A DNA stretch of 64,000 nucleotides from JARRNE01 sp963824085 (GCA_963824085.1 CAWGNT010000019.1:62001-126000), one strand, 5' to 3'; shown: positions 1-9,994, numbered from the stretch's first letter. Numbers and translations: made by a program. Notes: generated by a model not told the origin, from the letters alone.

Positions 1-2388
1 TTCCAGGGTCCCCGCCAGGGGGACGACCTGGGAGTACGGGGATACCTCGGTGAGAAAGCGCCCCATCTCCGCCTCCGGATTGACGCCCGGGTGCACGCGC
101 CGATAGCCCTTGAGGAAGAGCCGCTCCCCGAGGATGGCGCCGCTGTTGCTTCCTTCGGGCGGCAAGCGAAATGCGCCCGTCAGGGCCTCCTCTCCACCCA
201 GGCGAGCGAAGGCAGCACTCGGTGAGAAGAGCAGACGTCCCGCCCCCAAGGGCGCTTCGCCACCCTCGCCGACGGCGCGCACCAGCGCCCGCACGAACCG
301 CTCGTCCGCGAAGGCATCGCACAGCACACCCGTGGCCGAATGACGGCGAACCTTGGCCAGTGCCCCGGCAGCAACGGCCGCCACGCGAGAGGCGTCCTCG
401 ACGTCCCACACGATCGCGAGGGGTAGGAAGTAGTCCTGACCGCGTCCGTCTGCGAGCTCCACGCGGGGCAGACAGAGGAGCCAGCCATCCCACTCCTGGC
501 GCTCCCCGAGGACGGCAGAGCGTATGGCGGTACCTTTGGCCGCGAACCAGCGCCGCGTCGGCAGGAAGCCAGGCAGCACCTGGCGCTCCATGCGCCATAC
601 CGCCCGTACCGCCGGGTCCTGGCGTTGGGCGCGGGCGGGCAGCAGTGTGAGCCAGCCCTCCGGCAGCACGACCACGGGAAGCTTGAACGAAGGCACACGC
701 TCCTCGTGCCATGCGGGGGCGTCCACGTCTTGCGCGAGAAGGAACCAGTAGAAGCCATGGCTCGGCAGTGTGAGGAGGTAAGGGAGCTCGCCAATGGGCG
801 GAAAGGGGGTACGGCCGAGCAGCTCCAGCGGCACCCGGCCCTGGAAGCGCGACAGGTCCAGCTCCACCGGCTGGGCGCTGTGGGACAGGTTGGCGACGCA
901 CAGGACGGCCTCGTCGTCGTGCTCGCGCACGTATGCAAGAATCTTACGGTTGCCCGGATGCAGAAAGCTCAGGCTGCCGCGCCCAAAGACCTTGTGCGCT
1001 TTGCGCACTTCGATGATGCGCTTCATCCAATTGAGGTGGGAGGCGGCGGCGCGCTCCTGGGCCTCCACATTGACCGCCTGGTATCCGTACACGGGATCCA
1101 TGATGGGGGGGAAGTAGAGACGCTGGGGGTCTGCGCGCGAGAAGCCGGCGTTGCGGTCCGGCGACCACTGCATGGGCGTGCGCACCCCGTTTCGGTCACC
1201 CAAGTAGATGTTATCCCCCATCCCGAGCTCGTCACCGTAGTAGAGGATCGGGGAGCCCGGCATGGACAGCAGCAGGCTGTTCATCAGCCGGATCTTGGCC
1301 TCGTCGTTGTCGAGCAGAGTAGCCAGCCGCCGGCGGATGCCCACGTTGATGCGCATACGCGGGTCCGCCGCATAGGTCTGGTACATGTAGTCCCGCTCCT
1401 GGTCGGTGACCATCTCCAGGGTCAGCTCGTCGTGATTGCGCAGGAAGACGGCCCACTGGCTGCTCTCGGGGATCTCCGGTGTCTGCTCCATGATCTCCAC
1501 GATCGGGTGGCGGTCCTCCTGGGCGACCGCCATGTACATGCGCGGCATGAGGGGAAAGTGATAGGCCATGTGGCACTCGTCACCCTCCCCGAAATACTCG
1601 CTCACGTCCTCCGGCCACTGGTTAGCCTCCGCCAGGAACATGCGATTCTTATAGTGGGCGTCGACCACCGCACGCATCTCTCTGATGACCCTGTGGGTCT
1701 CGGGCAGGTTCTCGTTGTCGGTCCCGTCGCGCACGCACAGATAGGGGATGGCGTCCAGGCGCAGGCCGTCGACGCCCATGTCGAGCCAGAAGCGCATGAT
1801 GCGAATCACCGCCCGCACCACGTTCGGGTTGTTGTGGTTAAGGTCCGGCTGGTGGGAGAAGAAGCGGTGCCAGTAGTACTGCTGTGCAACCGGGTCCCAG
1901 GCCCAGTTGGAGGTCTCGGTATCGGTGAAGATGATGCGCGTCTCCGGGAAGCGCTTGTCGTCGTCGCTCCAGACGTAGAAGTCCCGCTTGCTCGAGCCCT
2001 TCGGCGCCCGGCGGGCGGCCTGGAACCAGGGGTGCTGATCGGATGTGTGGTTGATGACCAGCTCGATGATCACCCGGATGCCGCGCCGGTGGGCCGCGCG
2101 CACGAAGGCGCGGAAGTCCCGGCGTGTGCCGTACTCGGGGAAGATGTTGCGGTAGTCGGAGATGTCGTACCCGTCGTCGCGCATGGGCGACGGGAAAAAG
2201 GGCAGCAGCCAGATGGTGTTGACCCCGAGATCGCGGATGTAGTCGAGCTTGCGCGTGAGGCCGCGGAAGTCGCCGATGCCGTCCCCGTCGCTGTCGAAGA
2301 AGGCCTTGACGTGGGTCTGGTAGACGATGGCGTCCTTGTACCAGAGGGGGTCGTCCGTGAGGCTGCTGGCGTTCTCGGCGTCGCTCAT
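1..2388 (-). CDS. treS: Trehalose synthase / maltokinase fusion (3' end outside the window)
   Basis: Bifunctional cytoplasmic enzyme: a GH13 trehalose synthase that interconverts trehalose and maltose, followed by a maltokinase that makes maltose-1-phosphate for GlgE. The frame is open from ATG 2388 to the window edge (796 codons), so the C-terminal kinase core is missing. Residues 1 to about 550 carry GH13 motifs: nucleophile Asp212 in LRLDAIPYL, acid Glu254 in LAEANQWPED, and Asp320 in LRNHDE. From about residue 590 the sequence matches the maltokinase N-terminal cap, and LFLKGYRRVHPGVNPE near residue 760 is a maltokinase motif. It lies downstream of glgB and glgE on the same strand, but 297 bp containing two palindromes separate it from glgE, so it may also have its own promoter. 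Fusion of the two activities is common in proteobacteria with the GlgE pathway. The product call is firm. Confidence 0.95.
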   Translation of the reverse strand, partial: MSDAENASSLTDDPLWYKDAIVYQTHVKAFFDSDGDGIGDFRGLTRKLDYIRDLGVNTIWLLPFFPSPMRDDGYDISDYRNIFPEYGTRRDFRAFVRAAHRRGIRVIIELVINHTSDQHPWFQAARRAPKGSSKRDFYVWSDDDKRFPETRIIFTDTETSNWAWDPVAQQYYWHRFFSHQPDLNHNNPNVVRAVIRIMRFWLDMGVDGLRLDAIPYLCVRDGTDNENLPETHRVIREMRAVVDAHYKNRMFLAEANQWPEDVSEYFGEGDECHMAYHFPLMPRMYMAVAQEDRHPIVEIMEQTPEIPESSQWAVFLRNHDELTLEMVTDQERDYMYQTYAADPRMRINVGIRRRLATLLDNDEAKIRLMNSLLLSMPGSPILYYGDELGMGDNIYLGDRNGVRTPMQWSPDRNAGFSRADPQRLYFPPIMDPVYGYQAVNVEAQERAAASHLNWMKRIIEVRKAHKVFGRGSLSFLHPGNRKILAYVREHDDEAVLCVANLSHSAQPVELDLSRFQGRVPLELLGRTPFPPIGELPYLLTLPSHGFYWFLLAQDVDAPAWHEERVPSFKLPVVVLPEGWLTLLPARAQRQDPAVRAVWRMERQVLPGFLPTRRWFAAKGTAIRSAVLGERQEWDGWLLCLPRVELADGRGQDYFLPLAIVWDVEDASRVAAVAAGALAKVRRHSATGVLCDAFADERFVRALVRAVGEGGEAPLGAGRLLFSPSAAFARLGGEEALTGAFRLPPEGSNSGAILGERLFLKGYRRVHPGVNPEAEMGRFLTEVSPYSQVVPLAGTLE

Positions 2389-2533
2389 GACTTGTTCTCG
2401 CCTTTTCTCGGTTGCCGACGGGCGCTGTTGGTCTGCAACATTCATGGGGCACGAATCCAGATCCGGTGCGCTGCGCGCACCTAGTGACGATTCAAGAACA
2501 CCTTGACCATTTTTTCTGACCACCCAACGGTGG

Positions 2534-2611
2534 GGCGCAATAGGCCCCAGCCGTATTGCGCCGCAGGCCGCCGTTGATCCCAGTCGGTGCAATACGCTCC
2601 GCTATTGCACC
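2534..2611. repeat. Pair of REP-like palindromes
   Basis: Two similar perfect inverted repeats lie between glgE and treS. The first has GGCGCAATA (2534-2542) and TATTGCGCC (2554-2562) around an 11-nt loop. The second has GGTGCAATA (2586-2594) and TATTGCACC (2603-2611) around an 8-nt loop. The two hairpins differ by one base pair in the stem. Such paired intergenic palindromes are typical of REP/BIME elements, which can stabilise or attenuate a transcript. No transposase is nearby. Confidence 0.7.
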
Positions 2612-2685
2612 CTACGCCGAACGAAGTGGTTCAGTTGGTTCCGAATCGTTCCTTACGATCTGTCTTCTGACCTCCGCCTCGTCCG

Positions 2686-4680
2686 TCAGAAGTAATAGTC
2701 GAAATCCCGTTCGGTGCGTATGCGACGGCGCAGCCGGAAGATGTGCGCGGGCACGACCGATGGGTCCAGCTCCACATAGTTGCGCGGTCCGCTCCACAGG
2801 TAGCGGATACCGCCGAGCAGATCGTGCATCTGATAGGGCTGATGGGCGCTCATCCCGAAGTCCTGCAGCGGGAGCTCGACCCAGCCGCGCTGGACGTGAT
2901 GCGGGTCCAGGTTGACCACCACCAGCACCGCGTTGTCGCCCTCCTCGTCATGCTTGCTGTAGGCGATGAGCTGCTCGTTGTCGATCGGATGGAAGCGCAG
3001 GCTCCAGTCGCTCTGCAGGGCGGTGTTCTCGCGCCGGATATGGTTCACCCGCCGAATCAGGTCCTTCAGGCTGTCGCGGCGGTCGATGTCCCACGCCCGC
3101 AGCTGGTACTTTTCGGAGTCGAGATACTCTTCGCTGCCGGCCTCCCGCGGCCGATTCTCGAAGAGCTCGAAGGCCGGCCCATAGACGCCGTAGCTGGCCC
3201 CCATGGTCGCCGCGAGCACCAGGCGGGTGGCGAAGGCCGGACGCCCGCCGATCTGCAGGTACTCGGGCAGGATGTCCGGGGTGTTGGGCCACAAGTTAGC
3301 GCGAAAATACTCCCGCCCCGCCTCTTTGGTCACCTCGGTGAGGTACTGGGTCAGCTCCCACTTGGTGTTGCGCCAGGGAAAATAGTTGTAGGACTGGGTA
3401 AAGCCAGCCTTGGCCAGACGATGCATGAGCTTCGGGCGGGTGAATGCCTCAGCGAGGAACAGGACCTCGGGGGAGGTCCGCTTGACCTCGCCGATCACCC
3501 ACTCCCAGAAGTGCATTGACTTGGTATGCGGGTTGTCCACCCGAAAGATGCGCACGCCTTGGTCGAGCCAGAAGAGAAAGACGCCCCGCAACGCCTCCCA
3601 CAGGCCCCGCCAGTCCTCGCTCTCGAAGTTGATCGGATAGATGTCCTGGTACTTCTTGGGCGGGTTCTCCGCATATTGGATGGAGCCGTCCGGACGCTGG
3701 ACGAACCACTCCGGGTGCTCGCCCACCCAGGGGTGATCCGGGCTGCACTGAAACGCGACGTCGAGTGCCACCTCGAGCCCCTGCTCCGCGGCCTTGGTCA
3801 CCAGGCGGCGAAAGTCGTCCAGGGTACCCAGCTCCGGATGCACCGCGGTGTGTCCGCCGGCGGCGGAGCCGATGGCCCAGGGACTGCCGGGGTCACCGGC
3901 GCCCGCGTTCAGGCTGTTGTTGGGACCTTTGCGGAACGTGAGGCCGATGGGGTGTATAGGCGGTAGGTAGAGGACGTCGAACCCCAGGGAGGCGACATAA
4001 GGCAGCCGGGCCTCGCAGTCGCCGAAGGTGCCGTGCCGACCGGGATGCGGGCTGGTGGAGCGCGGGAAGAGCTCGTACCAGGCCGAGAAGCGGGCGAGCA
4101 CCTGGTCGACTACGCATACCAGCTCGCGCTCGTAGGTGCTCGCGAGGTCCCGCCTCGGGTGGCGCGCCATGGCCTCGCCGAGGCGCTCGTCCAGAGCCCA
4201 GACGGCCCGCTCGGCCACGGGCGCGTTGCCCGCCAGGCGCGCGGCCCAGTCCGCCAGCGAGCGCGCTTCTTCGCCGGCCGCTCGGCCTGCGGCCTGCTCG
4301 ACGAGATCGCCGCCCATCTGCAGGGCGACAGAGAGGTCCTGCTCGGCCTCCACGCGCTTGATGAAATCGCGGCGCCAGCTGGCAAAGTGCTCGACCCATG
4401 CCTGCACCGTGTAGAGGTAGCGACCGCAAGCTTCCGTTCGGAACTCGCCGCGCCAGCGGTCGTTGCCCAAGAACGTCATGGGAGCCTCGCGCCACTGGCT
4501 GTCGCCGTCGAGGCGGTAGCGCACGGCACAGCCCAAGGCGTCGTGGCCGTCGACGAAGCAGTCTGCGTCGACCACCACCCGCTCGCCTACGGTGCGCTTA
4601 ATCGGAAAGCGCCCTCCGTCCACCTGGGGCACGACCGCTTCGATAACGGGCCGGCATCTGTCTATCGTTTCAAGGCTCAT
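2686..4680 (-). CDS. glgE: Alpha-1,4-glucan:maltose-1-phosphate maltosyltransferase
   Basis: GH13_3 enzyme that transfers maltosyl units from maltose-1-phosphate to the non-reducing end of alpha-1,4-glucan, releasing phosphate. The protein has 664 residues, normal for GlgE. The N-terminal beta-sandwich (about 1-190) precedes the (beta/alpha)8 barrel; the nucleophile is Asp382 in FRVDNPHTK and the general acid Glu411 in LAEAFTRP. The ATG at 4680 starts MSLETIDRC; the frame is open further upstream, but that stretch is arginine-rich and unlike the family. It lies 118 bp downstream of glgB on the same strand and upstream of treS, the usual GlgE-pathway arrangement in which TreS-maltokinase makes its substrate and GlgB branches its product. 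No internal frame problem was seen. Confidence 0.95.
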   Translation of the reverse strand: MSLETIDRCRPVIEAVVPQVDGGRFPIKRTVGERVVVDADCFVDGHDALGCAVRYRLDGDSQWREAPMTFLGNDRWRGEFRTEACGRYLYTVQAWVEHFASWRRDFIKRVEAEQDLSVALQMGGDLVEQAAGRAAGEEARSLADWAARLAGNAPVAERAVWALDERLGEAMARHPRRDLASTYERELVCVVDQVLARFSAWYELFPRSTSPHPGRHGTFGDCEARLPYVASLGFDVLYLPPIHPIGLTFRKGPNNSLNAGAGDPGSPWAIGSAAGGHTAVHPELGTLDDFRRLVTKAAEQGLEVALDVAFQCSPDHPWVGEHPEWFVQRPDGSIQYAENPPKKYQDIYPINFESEDWRGLWEALRGVFLFWLDQGVRIFRVDNPHTKSMHFWEWVIGEVKRTSPEVLFLAEAFTRPKLMHRLAKAGFTQSYNYFPWRNTKWELTQYLTEVTKEAGREYFRANLWPNTPDILPEYLQIGGRPAFATRLVLAATMGASYGVYGPAFELFENRPREAGSEEYLDSEKYQLRAWDIDRRDSLKDLIRRVNHIRRENTALQSDWSLRFHPIDNEQLIAYSKHDEEGDNAVLVVVNLDPHHVQRGWVELPLQDFGMSAHQPYQMHDLLGGIRYLWSGPRNYVELDPSVVPAHIFRLRRRIRTERDFDYYF

Positions 4681-4798
4681 GGCGTTGATTCCTGCACTGT
4701 TCGTTGGCGGCGAGCGGAAAGAGCGCGAACGTTTCAGGGGACAGAGGACAGGGGTCAAGAGGGCGCTGCCCGCACGGCCTCGTTTCCGACTGCCTCGA

Positions 4799-6805
4799 TT
4801 ATGACGGCTTCGCCTCGGTCTTCGGCGGCGCATCCCCCTGGAAGCTCAGGAAGATCACCCCCAGAGGCGGCAGGGTCAGCGGCAGGGAGTTGTACTGCTC
4901 ACGCACCGCGATCGGGGTGGACTCCAGGCCGCCGAAGTTGCCCGTCCCGCTGCCTCCGTACATCCAGGCATCGCTGTTGAGCACCTCCTGCCACCAGCCG
5001 CCGCGGGGAACCCCGATCCGGTAGTTCTCCCGCGGCATCGGGGTGAAGTTGCAGACCACGAGCATCAGGTCGTCGGGAGCTTCCCCCCGCCGCACGAAGG
5101 CGATGATGCTGTTCTCTGCATCCTGGAACTCCATCCACTCGAAGCCGCCGGACTCGAAGTCGCGCTGGAACAAGGCGGGCGAAGCGCGATAGAGCTGATT
5201 GAGGTCGCGCACCCACGCCCTGAGCCCTTGGTGTTCCGGCACATCGAGCAGGTCCCAGTCGAGGCTCCCCTCATGGGACCACTCTCCCCATTGCCCGAGC
5301 TCGTCTCCCATGAACAAAAGCTTCTTCCCGGGATGACCGTACATGTATCCGAGGAGCAGGCGCAGGTTGGCCCGTTTGCGCCATTCGTCGCCCGGCATGC
5401 GACCGATCAAGGAGCCCTTGCCGTACACCACCTCGTCGTGGGACAGGGGGAGCAGGAAGCGCTCGGAGAAGGCATACCACAGACTGAACGTGAGCTGTCC
5501 CTGATGATACTTACGGTGGACCGGGTCGAGCGCCATGTAGCGCAGGGTGTCATTCATCCAGCCCATGTTCCACTTGAGGTCGAAGCCGAGACCGCCGTCC
5601 TCGACCGGGTGTGACACCTTGGGCCAGGCTGTGGACTCCTCGGCGATGCAGAGCGCGTCCGGATACTCGCTGTGGATCGCCTCGTTCAGCTCGCGCAGAA
5701 ACGCCATTGCCTCCAGATTCTCCCGTCCTCCGTATCTATTCGGTATCCACTCCCCTTCTTTCCGGGCATAGTCTCGATAGAGCATGGAGGCGACGGCGTC
5801 CACCCGCAGTCCATCCGCGTGATAACGGTCCAGCCAGTAGAGCGCGCTGCTCAACAGGAACGCGCGGACCTCGTTTCGGCCGTAGTTGAAGATGTAGCTG
5901 TTCCACTCCGGGTGGAAGCCTTCGCGCGGGTCCGCGTGCTCGTAAAGATGGGTGCCGTCGAAGAAATTGAGGCCATGCGCGTCGTTCGGGAAGTGCGACG
6001 GCACCCAGTCGAGGATCACCCCGATGCCGCGCCGGTGCAGGGTGTCGACGAGGTACATGAAGTCCTCGGGCGTCCCGTAGCGTGCGGTGGGGGCGAAGTA
6101 GCCCGTGGTCTGATAACCCCAGGAGCCGTAGAAGGGGTGCTCCATGATGGGCAACAACTCGACGTGGGTGAAGCCGATCTCGGCGCAGTAGTCCGCCAGG
6201 GCATGAGCGGCCTCCCGATAGGTCATGAAGCGCTCGCTCCCGTTCTCCAGCGCCCGCCGCCATGAGCCGAGATGGACCTCGTAGATCGCCATTGGGCGGT
6301 CGAGGGCGTTGCGCCGGGCACGCTCGCGCATCCAGACGCCGTCCTCCCACACATAGTCCAGGCTCCAAACCCGCGACGCGTTCTCGGGCGGGACCTCCCA
6401 GGCGCGGGCGAAGGGATCGCCCCGGTCGGCAAAAAAACCGCCCTGGCTCGATTCCACCCGGTATTTGTAGCGGGACCCGTGCACCGCGCCGGGCACGAAG
6501 CCCTCCCAGATCCCGGAGCCGTCCTGTCGCGGGGCAAGCGGACTCGCCCCCGGCTGCCACTGGTTGAAGTCGCCGATCACTGAGACCGCGCGGGCATTGG
6601 GTGCCCAGACGGCGAAGCGGGAGCCTTCGCTCACGCCCTCCCGCGCCGGATGCGCTCCCATGACCTGATAGAGACGGCTATGGGTCCCCTCGCGAAACAG
6701 GTAGACGTCCTGATCCGTAAGAGATCCGCGGTCCTCTGCCACCGCAGCGGATCGTCCGCGGGCAGCGAGGCCTGGATTCGTTGCGGTACGGGTTCGTTCG
6801 GTCAT
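4799..6805 (-). CDS. glgB: 1,4-alpha-glucan branching enzyme
   Basis: GH13_9 branching enzyme that cuts alpha-1,4 chains and re-attaches them through alpha-1,6 links, creating new acceptor ends for GlgE or glycogen synthase. The protein has 668 residues. It has an N-terminal CBM48 region (about 40-150, with FAVWAPNARAVSVIGDFN), the catalytic barrel with nucleophile Asp336 (LRVDAVASML) and acid Glu389 (IAEESTAWP), LSHDEVVYGKGSL, and a C-terminal beta domain. ATG 6805 was chosen because GGGGGAGAC lies directly upstream; an earlier in-frame start lacks this. It follows fdxA on the same strand and precedes glgE. The family assignment is firm. Confidence 0.96.
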   Translation of the reverse strand: MTERTRTATNPGLAARGRSAAVAEDRGSLTDQDVYLFREGTHSRLYQVMGAHPAREGVSEGSRFAVWAPNARAVSVIGDFNQWQPGASPLAPRQDGSGIWEGFVPGAVHGSRYKYRVESSQGGFFADRGDPFARAWEVPPENASRVWSLDYVWEDGVWMRERARRNALDRPMAIYEVHLGSWRRALENGSERFMTYREAAHALADYCAEIGFTHVELLPIMEHPFYGSWGYQTTGYFAPTARYGTPEDFMYLVDTLHRRGIGVILDWVPSHFPNDAHGLNFFDGTHLYEHADPREGFHPEWNSYIFNYGRNEVRAFLLSSALYWLDRYHADGLRVDAVASMLYRDYARKEGEWIPNRYGGRENLEAMAFLRELNEAIHSEYPDALCIAEESTAWPKVSHPVEDGGLGFDLKWNMGWMNDTLRYMALDPVHRKYHQGQLTFSLWYAFSERFLLPLSHDEVVYGKGSLIGRMPGDEWRKRANLRLLLGYMYGHPGKKLLFMGDELGQWGEWSHEGSLDWDLLDVPEHQGLRAWVRDLNQLYRASPALFQRDFESGGFEWMEFQDAENSIIAFVRRGEAPDDLMLVVCNFTPMPRENYRIGVPRGGWWQEVLNSDAWMYGGSGTGNFGGLESTPIAVREQYNSLPLTLPPLGVIFLSFQGDAPPKTEAKPS

Positions 6806-6958
6806 GTCTCCCCCTGTATATCTTGTCTTCGACGATGACAGCACTGGACAAGTGGTCCGGTCCGGTCATCCCGGCAGGGACCGCCCGTATCCACCCCTCG
6901 AGGCGGCGTGTTCGGGTCAGCGCGGCTGAGGCAACGGCTCACCAGTCCAATCAGCCCC

Positions 6959-7282
6959 TCACCGCTCCAGGTACTGGAGCTTGTCGGTCTCCTTTGCCCA
7001 CTCGTCCGCATCCGGGAGGGGGTCCTTCTTTACGTCGATCATCGGCCACTCTTTTGCCAGCTCGGCGTTGAGCTCAATGAACTCTGCCTGATCCTCAGGC
7101 ACGTCGTCCTCCGGGAAGATGGCGTTCACCGGGCACTCGGGGACGCACAGATCGCAGTCGATGCACTCCTCCGGATCGATGACAAGAAAGTTCGGACCTT
7201 CGTGAAAGCAGGACACCGGGCACACCGCTGCGCAGTCAGTATACTTGCAGCGGATGCAGGGTTCGGTGATTACGTATGCCAT
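6959..7282 (-). CDS. fdxA: Seven-iron ferredoxin (3Fe-4S/4Fe-4S)
   Basis: Small cytoplasmic electron carrier of 107 residues. The N-terminus has the two cluster motifs of FdxA: CIRCKYTDCAAVCPVSCF, with the spacing of the 3Fe-4S plus 4Fe-4S arrangement, and CIDCDLCVPECPVNAI. The acidic extension after the clusters (PEDDVPEDQ onward) matches the proteobacterial and Azotobacter FdI-type family length. ATG 7282 (MAYVITEPC) is the family start; the longer open frame upstream has no family resemblance. It is upstream of glgB on the same strand with a 153-bp gap, and divergent from the DUF1540 gene, so promoters for both must lie in 7283-7487. A functional link with glycogen metabolism is not evident. 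Confidence 0.95.
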   Translation of the reverse strand: MAYVITEPCIRCKYTDCAAVCPVSCFHEGPNFLVIDPEECIDCDLCVPECPVNAIFPEDDVPEDQAEFIELNAELAKEWPMIDVKKDPLPDADEWAKETDKLQYLER

Positions 7283-7487
7283 GAGATTCTCCGTAACGCT
7301 GTGGTACGGGTTGGTCTCGTGCATTGCGCAATGTCTGTGCCCGGAAGCTGTGTTGCAGCGGAACACCGCGCGTCCCGCACTGGCACAATAAGCGCTTTAA
7401 CATAGAGACCATACTAAGGTCGGCTACCGCCCTCTCCCTTATCGCAAAGCACTACCACGGCAGATCGCCGGCCCGCAGGAGGACCCC

Positions 7488-7781
7488 ATGATTAGCGTCG
7501 ACATGCCCGCTGTGGAGGCGTGCAGCGTCACGGAGTGCGCCTACAACCTGGACTCGGACTGTCATGCCAGGGCCATCACAGTCGGTAACGGTACGCACCC
7601 GGGCTGCGAAACCTTCCTTGGCGGGAGCACCGGGCACGCGGCGAATAGCGGCATCGCGGGCGTCGGAGCGTGCAAGATGACCGGTTGCCGGTACAACGTA
7701 GACCTGGAGTGCGCCGCCGAGAACATCGAGGTGGGGATGGCGGGGAATCTCGTAGGCTGCATGACCTACGCGCCGCGCTGA
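7488..7781 (+). CDS. DUF1540 protein with two tandem cysteine motifs
   Basis: Short protein of 97 residues with two copies of a DUF1540-like unit: CSVTECAYNLDSDCHARAI near residue 13 and CKMTGCRYNVDLECAAENI near residue 62. The regularly spaced cysteines suggest metal binding, but the family has no established function. GCAGGAGGACCCC precedes ATG 7488. The gene stands alone, divergent from fdxA, and faces the convergent membrane-protein gene ending at 8035. The middle segment (about 40-58, GGSTGHAANSGIAGVG) is glycine-rich and looks like a linker. The family call is confident. Confidence 0.88.
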   Translation: MISVDMPAVEACSVTECAYNLDSDCHARAITVGNGTHPGCETFLGGSTGHAANSGIAGVGACKMTGCRYNVDLECAAENIEVGMAGNLVGCMTYAPR

Positions 7782-8034
7782 GGTAAGGGATCGGCACCGG
7801 CCGGTTCGCCCACCATTGATGGGAACGCCACGCACTCAAGCGCCATGGCCGGCGATGATAGCGCTCCGAAGCTCGCAGTCCCGACCCGGGACCGGTAGGG
7901 TGCGTGGCATGCCTCGCTTCGTCGATCCGACGAATTTCGGTCGCCCGGATGCGCTCTGCGCGCCACTAGGGGTGGCCCCTGCCCGAGAGGCGGTTGTTTT
8001 GCACCGCCCTCCCGGGCCAAATCCCCCCGGCACC

Positions 8035-9516
8035 TCACTCCCTCTGGCTTAGGAACGGCAATGGGTAGAAGGGGCCGAGGTAATCCCGCTTCCACCAGTC
8101 ACCCGTGCGTGCTCGCTCCTCCGCCGTCGTGAACCGGTAGCGGTAGACGTCCATCCGCAATGAGCGCGGCGCCTGATCACCGAACGGCGTACTCGCCAGC
8201 AGCCCCTTGACTGGCCCCGAGTTTTCCAGCAGGCGATGCAGAAAACGCTCGAACCAGTCCATGAACAGCGGGCTGATGGGGATGAACCACATCATCCAGT
8301 CTACCCGCGGGTGGTGCGGGACGATGAACGGGGGGACCCGATCCAGGTCAACCGGCCAGTACCGGAACTCGTAGGGACGCCAGGTCTTGCCGTCCATTGA
8401 GCCCGAGACCTGAACCTCGATGCGCTCCTTCTCGATGACGGGGAAGACATGATAAGGGTTTGCGATGCGGTACTCCTCAAGCCAGCCGGTCCAGGTGGTG
8501 AGCAACGGGACCGCTCTGCTGCCGGGTACGAGCCGTGCGCCCTCCATCAGGCTCGCGGGGACGATGGCGACGGCGGCAATCGCCGCGGCGACCGCCACCC
8601 ACCGTCTCGGCGGCAGCGGCAAGAGGAGGCTCGCCTGGCCCCGCGTCTGCCACGACGCCGGCAGGATTCGCGCAACCGCCCGGTCGTCGAACAGAAACAG
8701 GCAGAGCGCGATCGTGAGCAGATTGAAAAAGTTGTGGTTGCTGGTGGCGATGATCAGCACCTGCCACAGGATCGTCAGCCAGGCGGCAAGAAACCGCCAG
8801 CGTCTGGGAAAGAACATCAGGAAGGGCACCAGGATCTCGACGACAAGCGTGGCCCCGGTCCCGAAGCGCAGCAGCCACTCGGGCAGGTGATGGGCGTACC
8901 ATGCCCCCACGTGAGGCAGCGGCTGGGTCTCGAAGTAGTAATTGAGTGCCGTGAGCCCGCTCCAGGTGGGATCGCCGCTCAGGAGCTTCGAGATCCCCGA
9001 GAGAAAGCGCACGCGGAAGAGAAGCCAGCGGAAGAGCCAGACCACAAGCCGCGAGCCACCCGGGAGGAAGATGGCGAGGAAGCCCGCTTCCAGCAGGAGG
9101 TAGTCCCACTGGAAGTTGGTGAAGTACTGCCCGGCGTGGTAAAGGGACAGATACAGGAGGTAAAGCAGGATCAGTAACGGGCGCTGCCACCGCCCCAGAA
9201 ACAGCATCAGGGCCAGGGCCGAGCCGCCGTAAGCGACGACCTGGATGGCCATATCGCCCGATGCGATCCAGAAGACGGAGGGATAAAGCAGAAACCGCAG
9301 CAGACCGTGCTGCTCGGCGGCATTGCGAAGCTGTTCCGCAATCGGGTAGACACCCTGGGAGCCCGCAAGCCCGACGATTTGTCCGGCCAAGGACCAGAAC
9401 GCCACGAAGTAGATGACCGCCAGGACCCGCAGAAAGAGCCAGGCGACCAGCCGATAGTCCGGCGCGGCGGCCGCCAGGAGCCTCTCCTTCAGTGCGATGA
9501 TGGATACCGTTGCCAT
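8035..9516 (-). CDS. Lipase-maturation-factor-like integral membrane protein
   Basis: Multi-pass membrane protein of 493 residues resembling the lipase maturation factor (LMF1) family. It has several hydrophobic segments (among them LVAWLFLRVLAVIYFVAFW near the start and FLAAWLTILWQVLIIAT in the middle), the family-like stretch YFTNFQWDYLLLEAGF, RVRFLSGISKLLSGDPTW, and a soluble C-terminal region with EEYRIANPYHVFPVI. In animals LMF1 is an ER chaperone; bacterial members are uncharacterised. ATG 9516 was preferred over a TTG 30 bases upstream. It is transcribed away from glgC, across a 478-bp divergent spacer. I see no sign of a role in glycogen metabolism beyond position. Confidence 0.85.
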   Translation of the reverse strand: MATVSIIALKERLLAAAAPDYRLVAWLFLRVLAVIYFVAFWSLAGQIVGLAGSQGVYPIAEQLRNAAEQHGLLRFLLYPSVFWIASGDMAIQVVAYGGSALALMLFLGRWQRPLLILLYLLYLSLYHAGQYFTNFQWDYLLLEAGFLAIFLPGGSRLVVWLFRWLLFRVRFLSGISKLLSGDPTWSGLTALNYYFETQPLPHVGAWYAHHLPEWLLRFGTGATLVVEILVPFLMFFPRRWRFLAAWLTILWQVLIIATSNHNFFNLLTIALCLFLFDDRAVARILPASWQTRGQASLLLPLPPRRWVAVAAAIAAVAIVPASLMEGARLVPGSRAVPLLTTWTGWLEEYRIANPYHVFPVIEKERIEVQVSGSMDGKTWRPYEFRYWPVDLDRVPPFIVPHHPRVDWMMWFIPISPLFMDWFERFLHRLLENSGPVKGLLASTPFGDQAPRSLRMDVYRYRFTTAEERARTGDWWKRDYLGPFYPLPFLSQRE

Positions 9517-9994
9517 GGCTAATCGGGCCTGCCCTGCAAACGCCAATGGCGTTTAGCATAGAACACCGGCGGCGGGGAGCGGCCAACCCACAGAATGCCG
9601 CGAGCCGATTCCACGCCAGAGTGCTTACGCAGGCGAGGGCCCTCCCTCCCATGGGCACGCTGCGCTTTGCCCACTCCTACAATTCTCTGTCCTCTGCGAC
9701 GCCGAGTGGTGCTTTTGCCCCAGTCTCCGGGGAGAAGCCCCGCGCGGACTGCGGTCAAGCCGCCGATCCGGGCCGAATAACCGGGCGCAATCCTTGCGCA
9801 AGGAATGCGGGGCACGCGGACACGTTCAGCGTCTCCCCTCATCCTGGATGCATTCTGCCCCGAAAGCGGCCGGAACGCGCTTCAGCGCTCACTTCGAGTA
9901 GCGTTCGCCGCCGCGAGCGGGTTAGATTCACGCGGCGGGGTAACCGACAGACAGGTTTGAGACGCCATTTGCCGCCGGTAGAGGAGGTAGCTCC
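9517..9994. other. Divergent spacer between the membrane-protein gene and glgC
   Basis: This 478-bp stretch must carry promoters for both divergent genes. I see only the glgC ribosome binding site (GAGGAGG at 9981-9987). No convincing -35/-10 pair, operator repeat or RNA gene was recognised. Confidence 0.4.

Noticed and set aside
625..2484. Long plus-strand open frame of over 600 codons
   Set aside because: It is exactly antisense and codon-aligned to treS; GC-rich third positions keep it open. Product has no family pattern.
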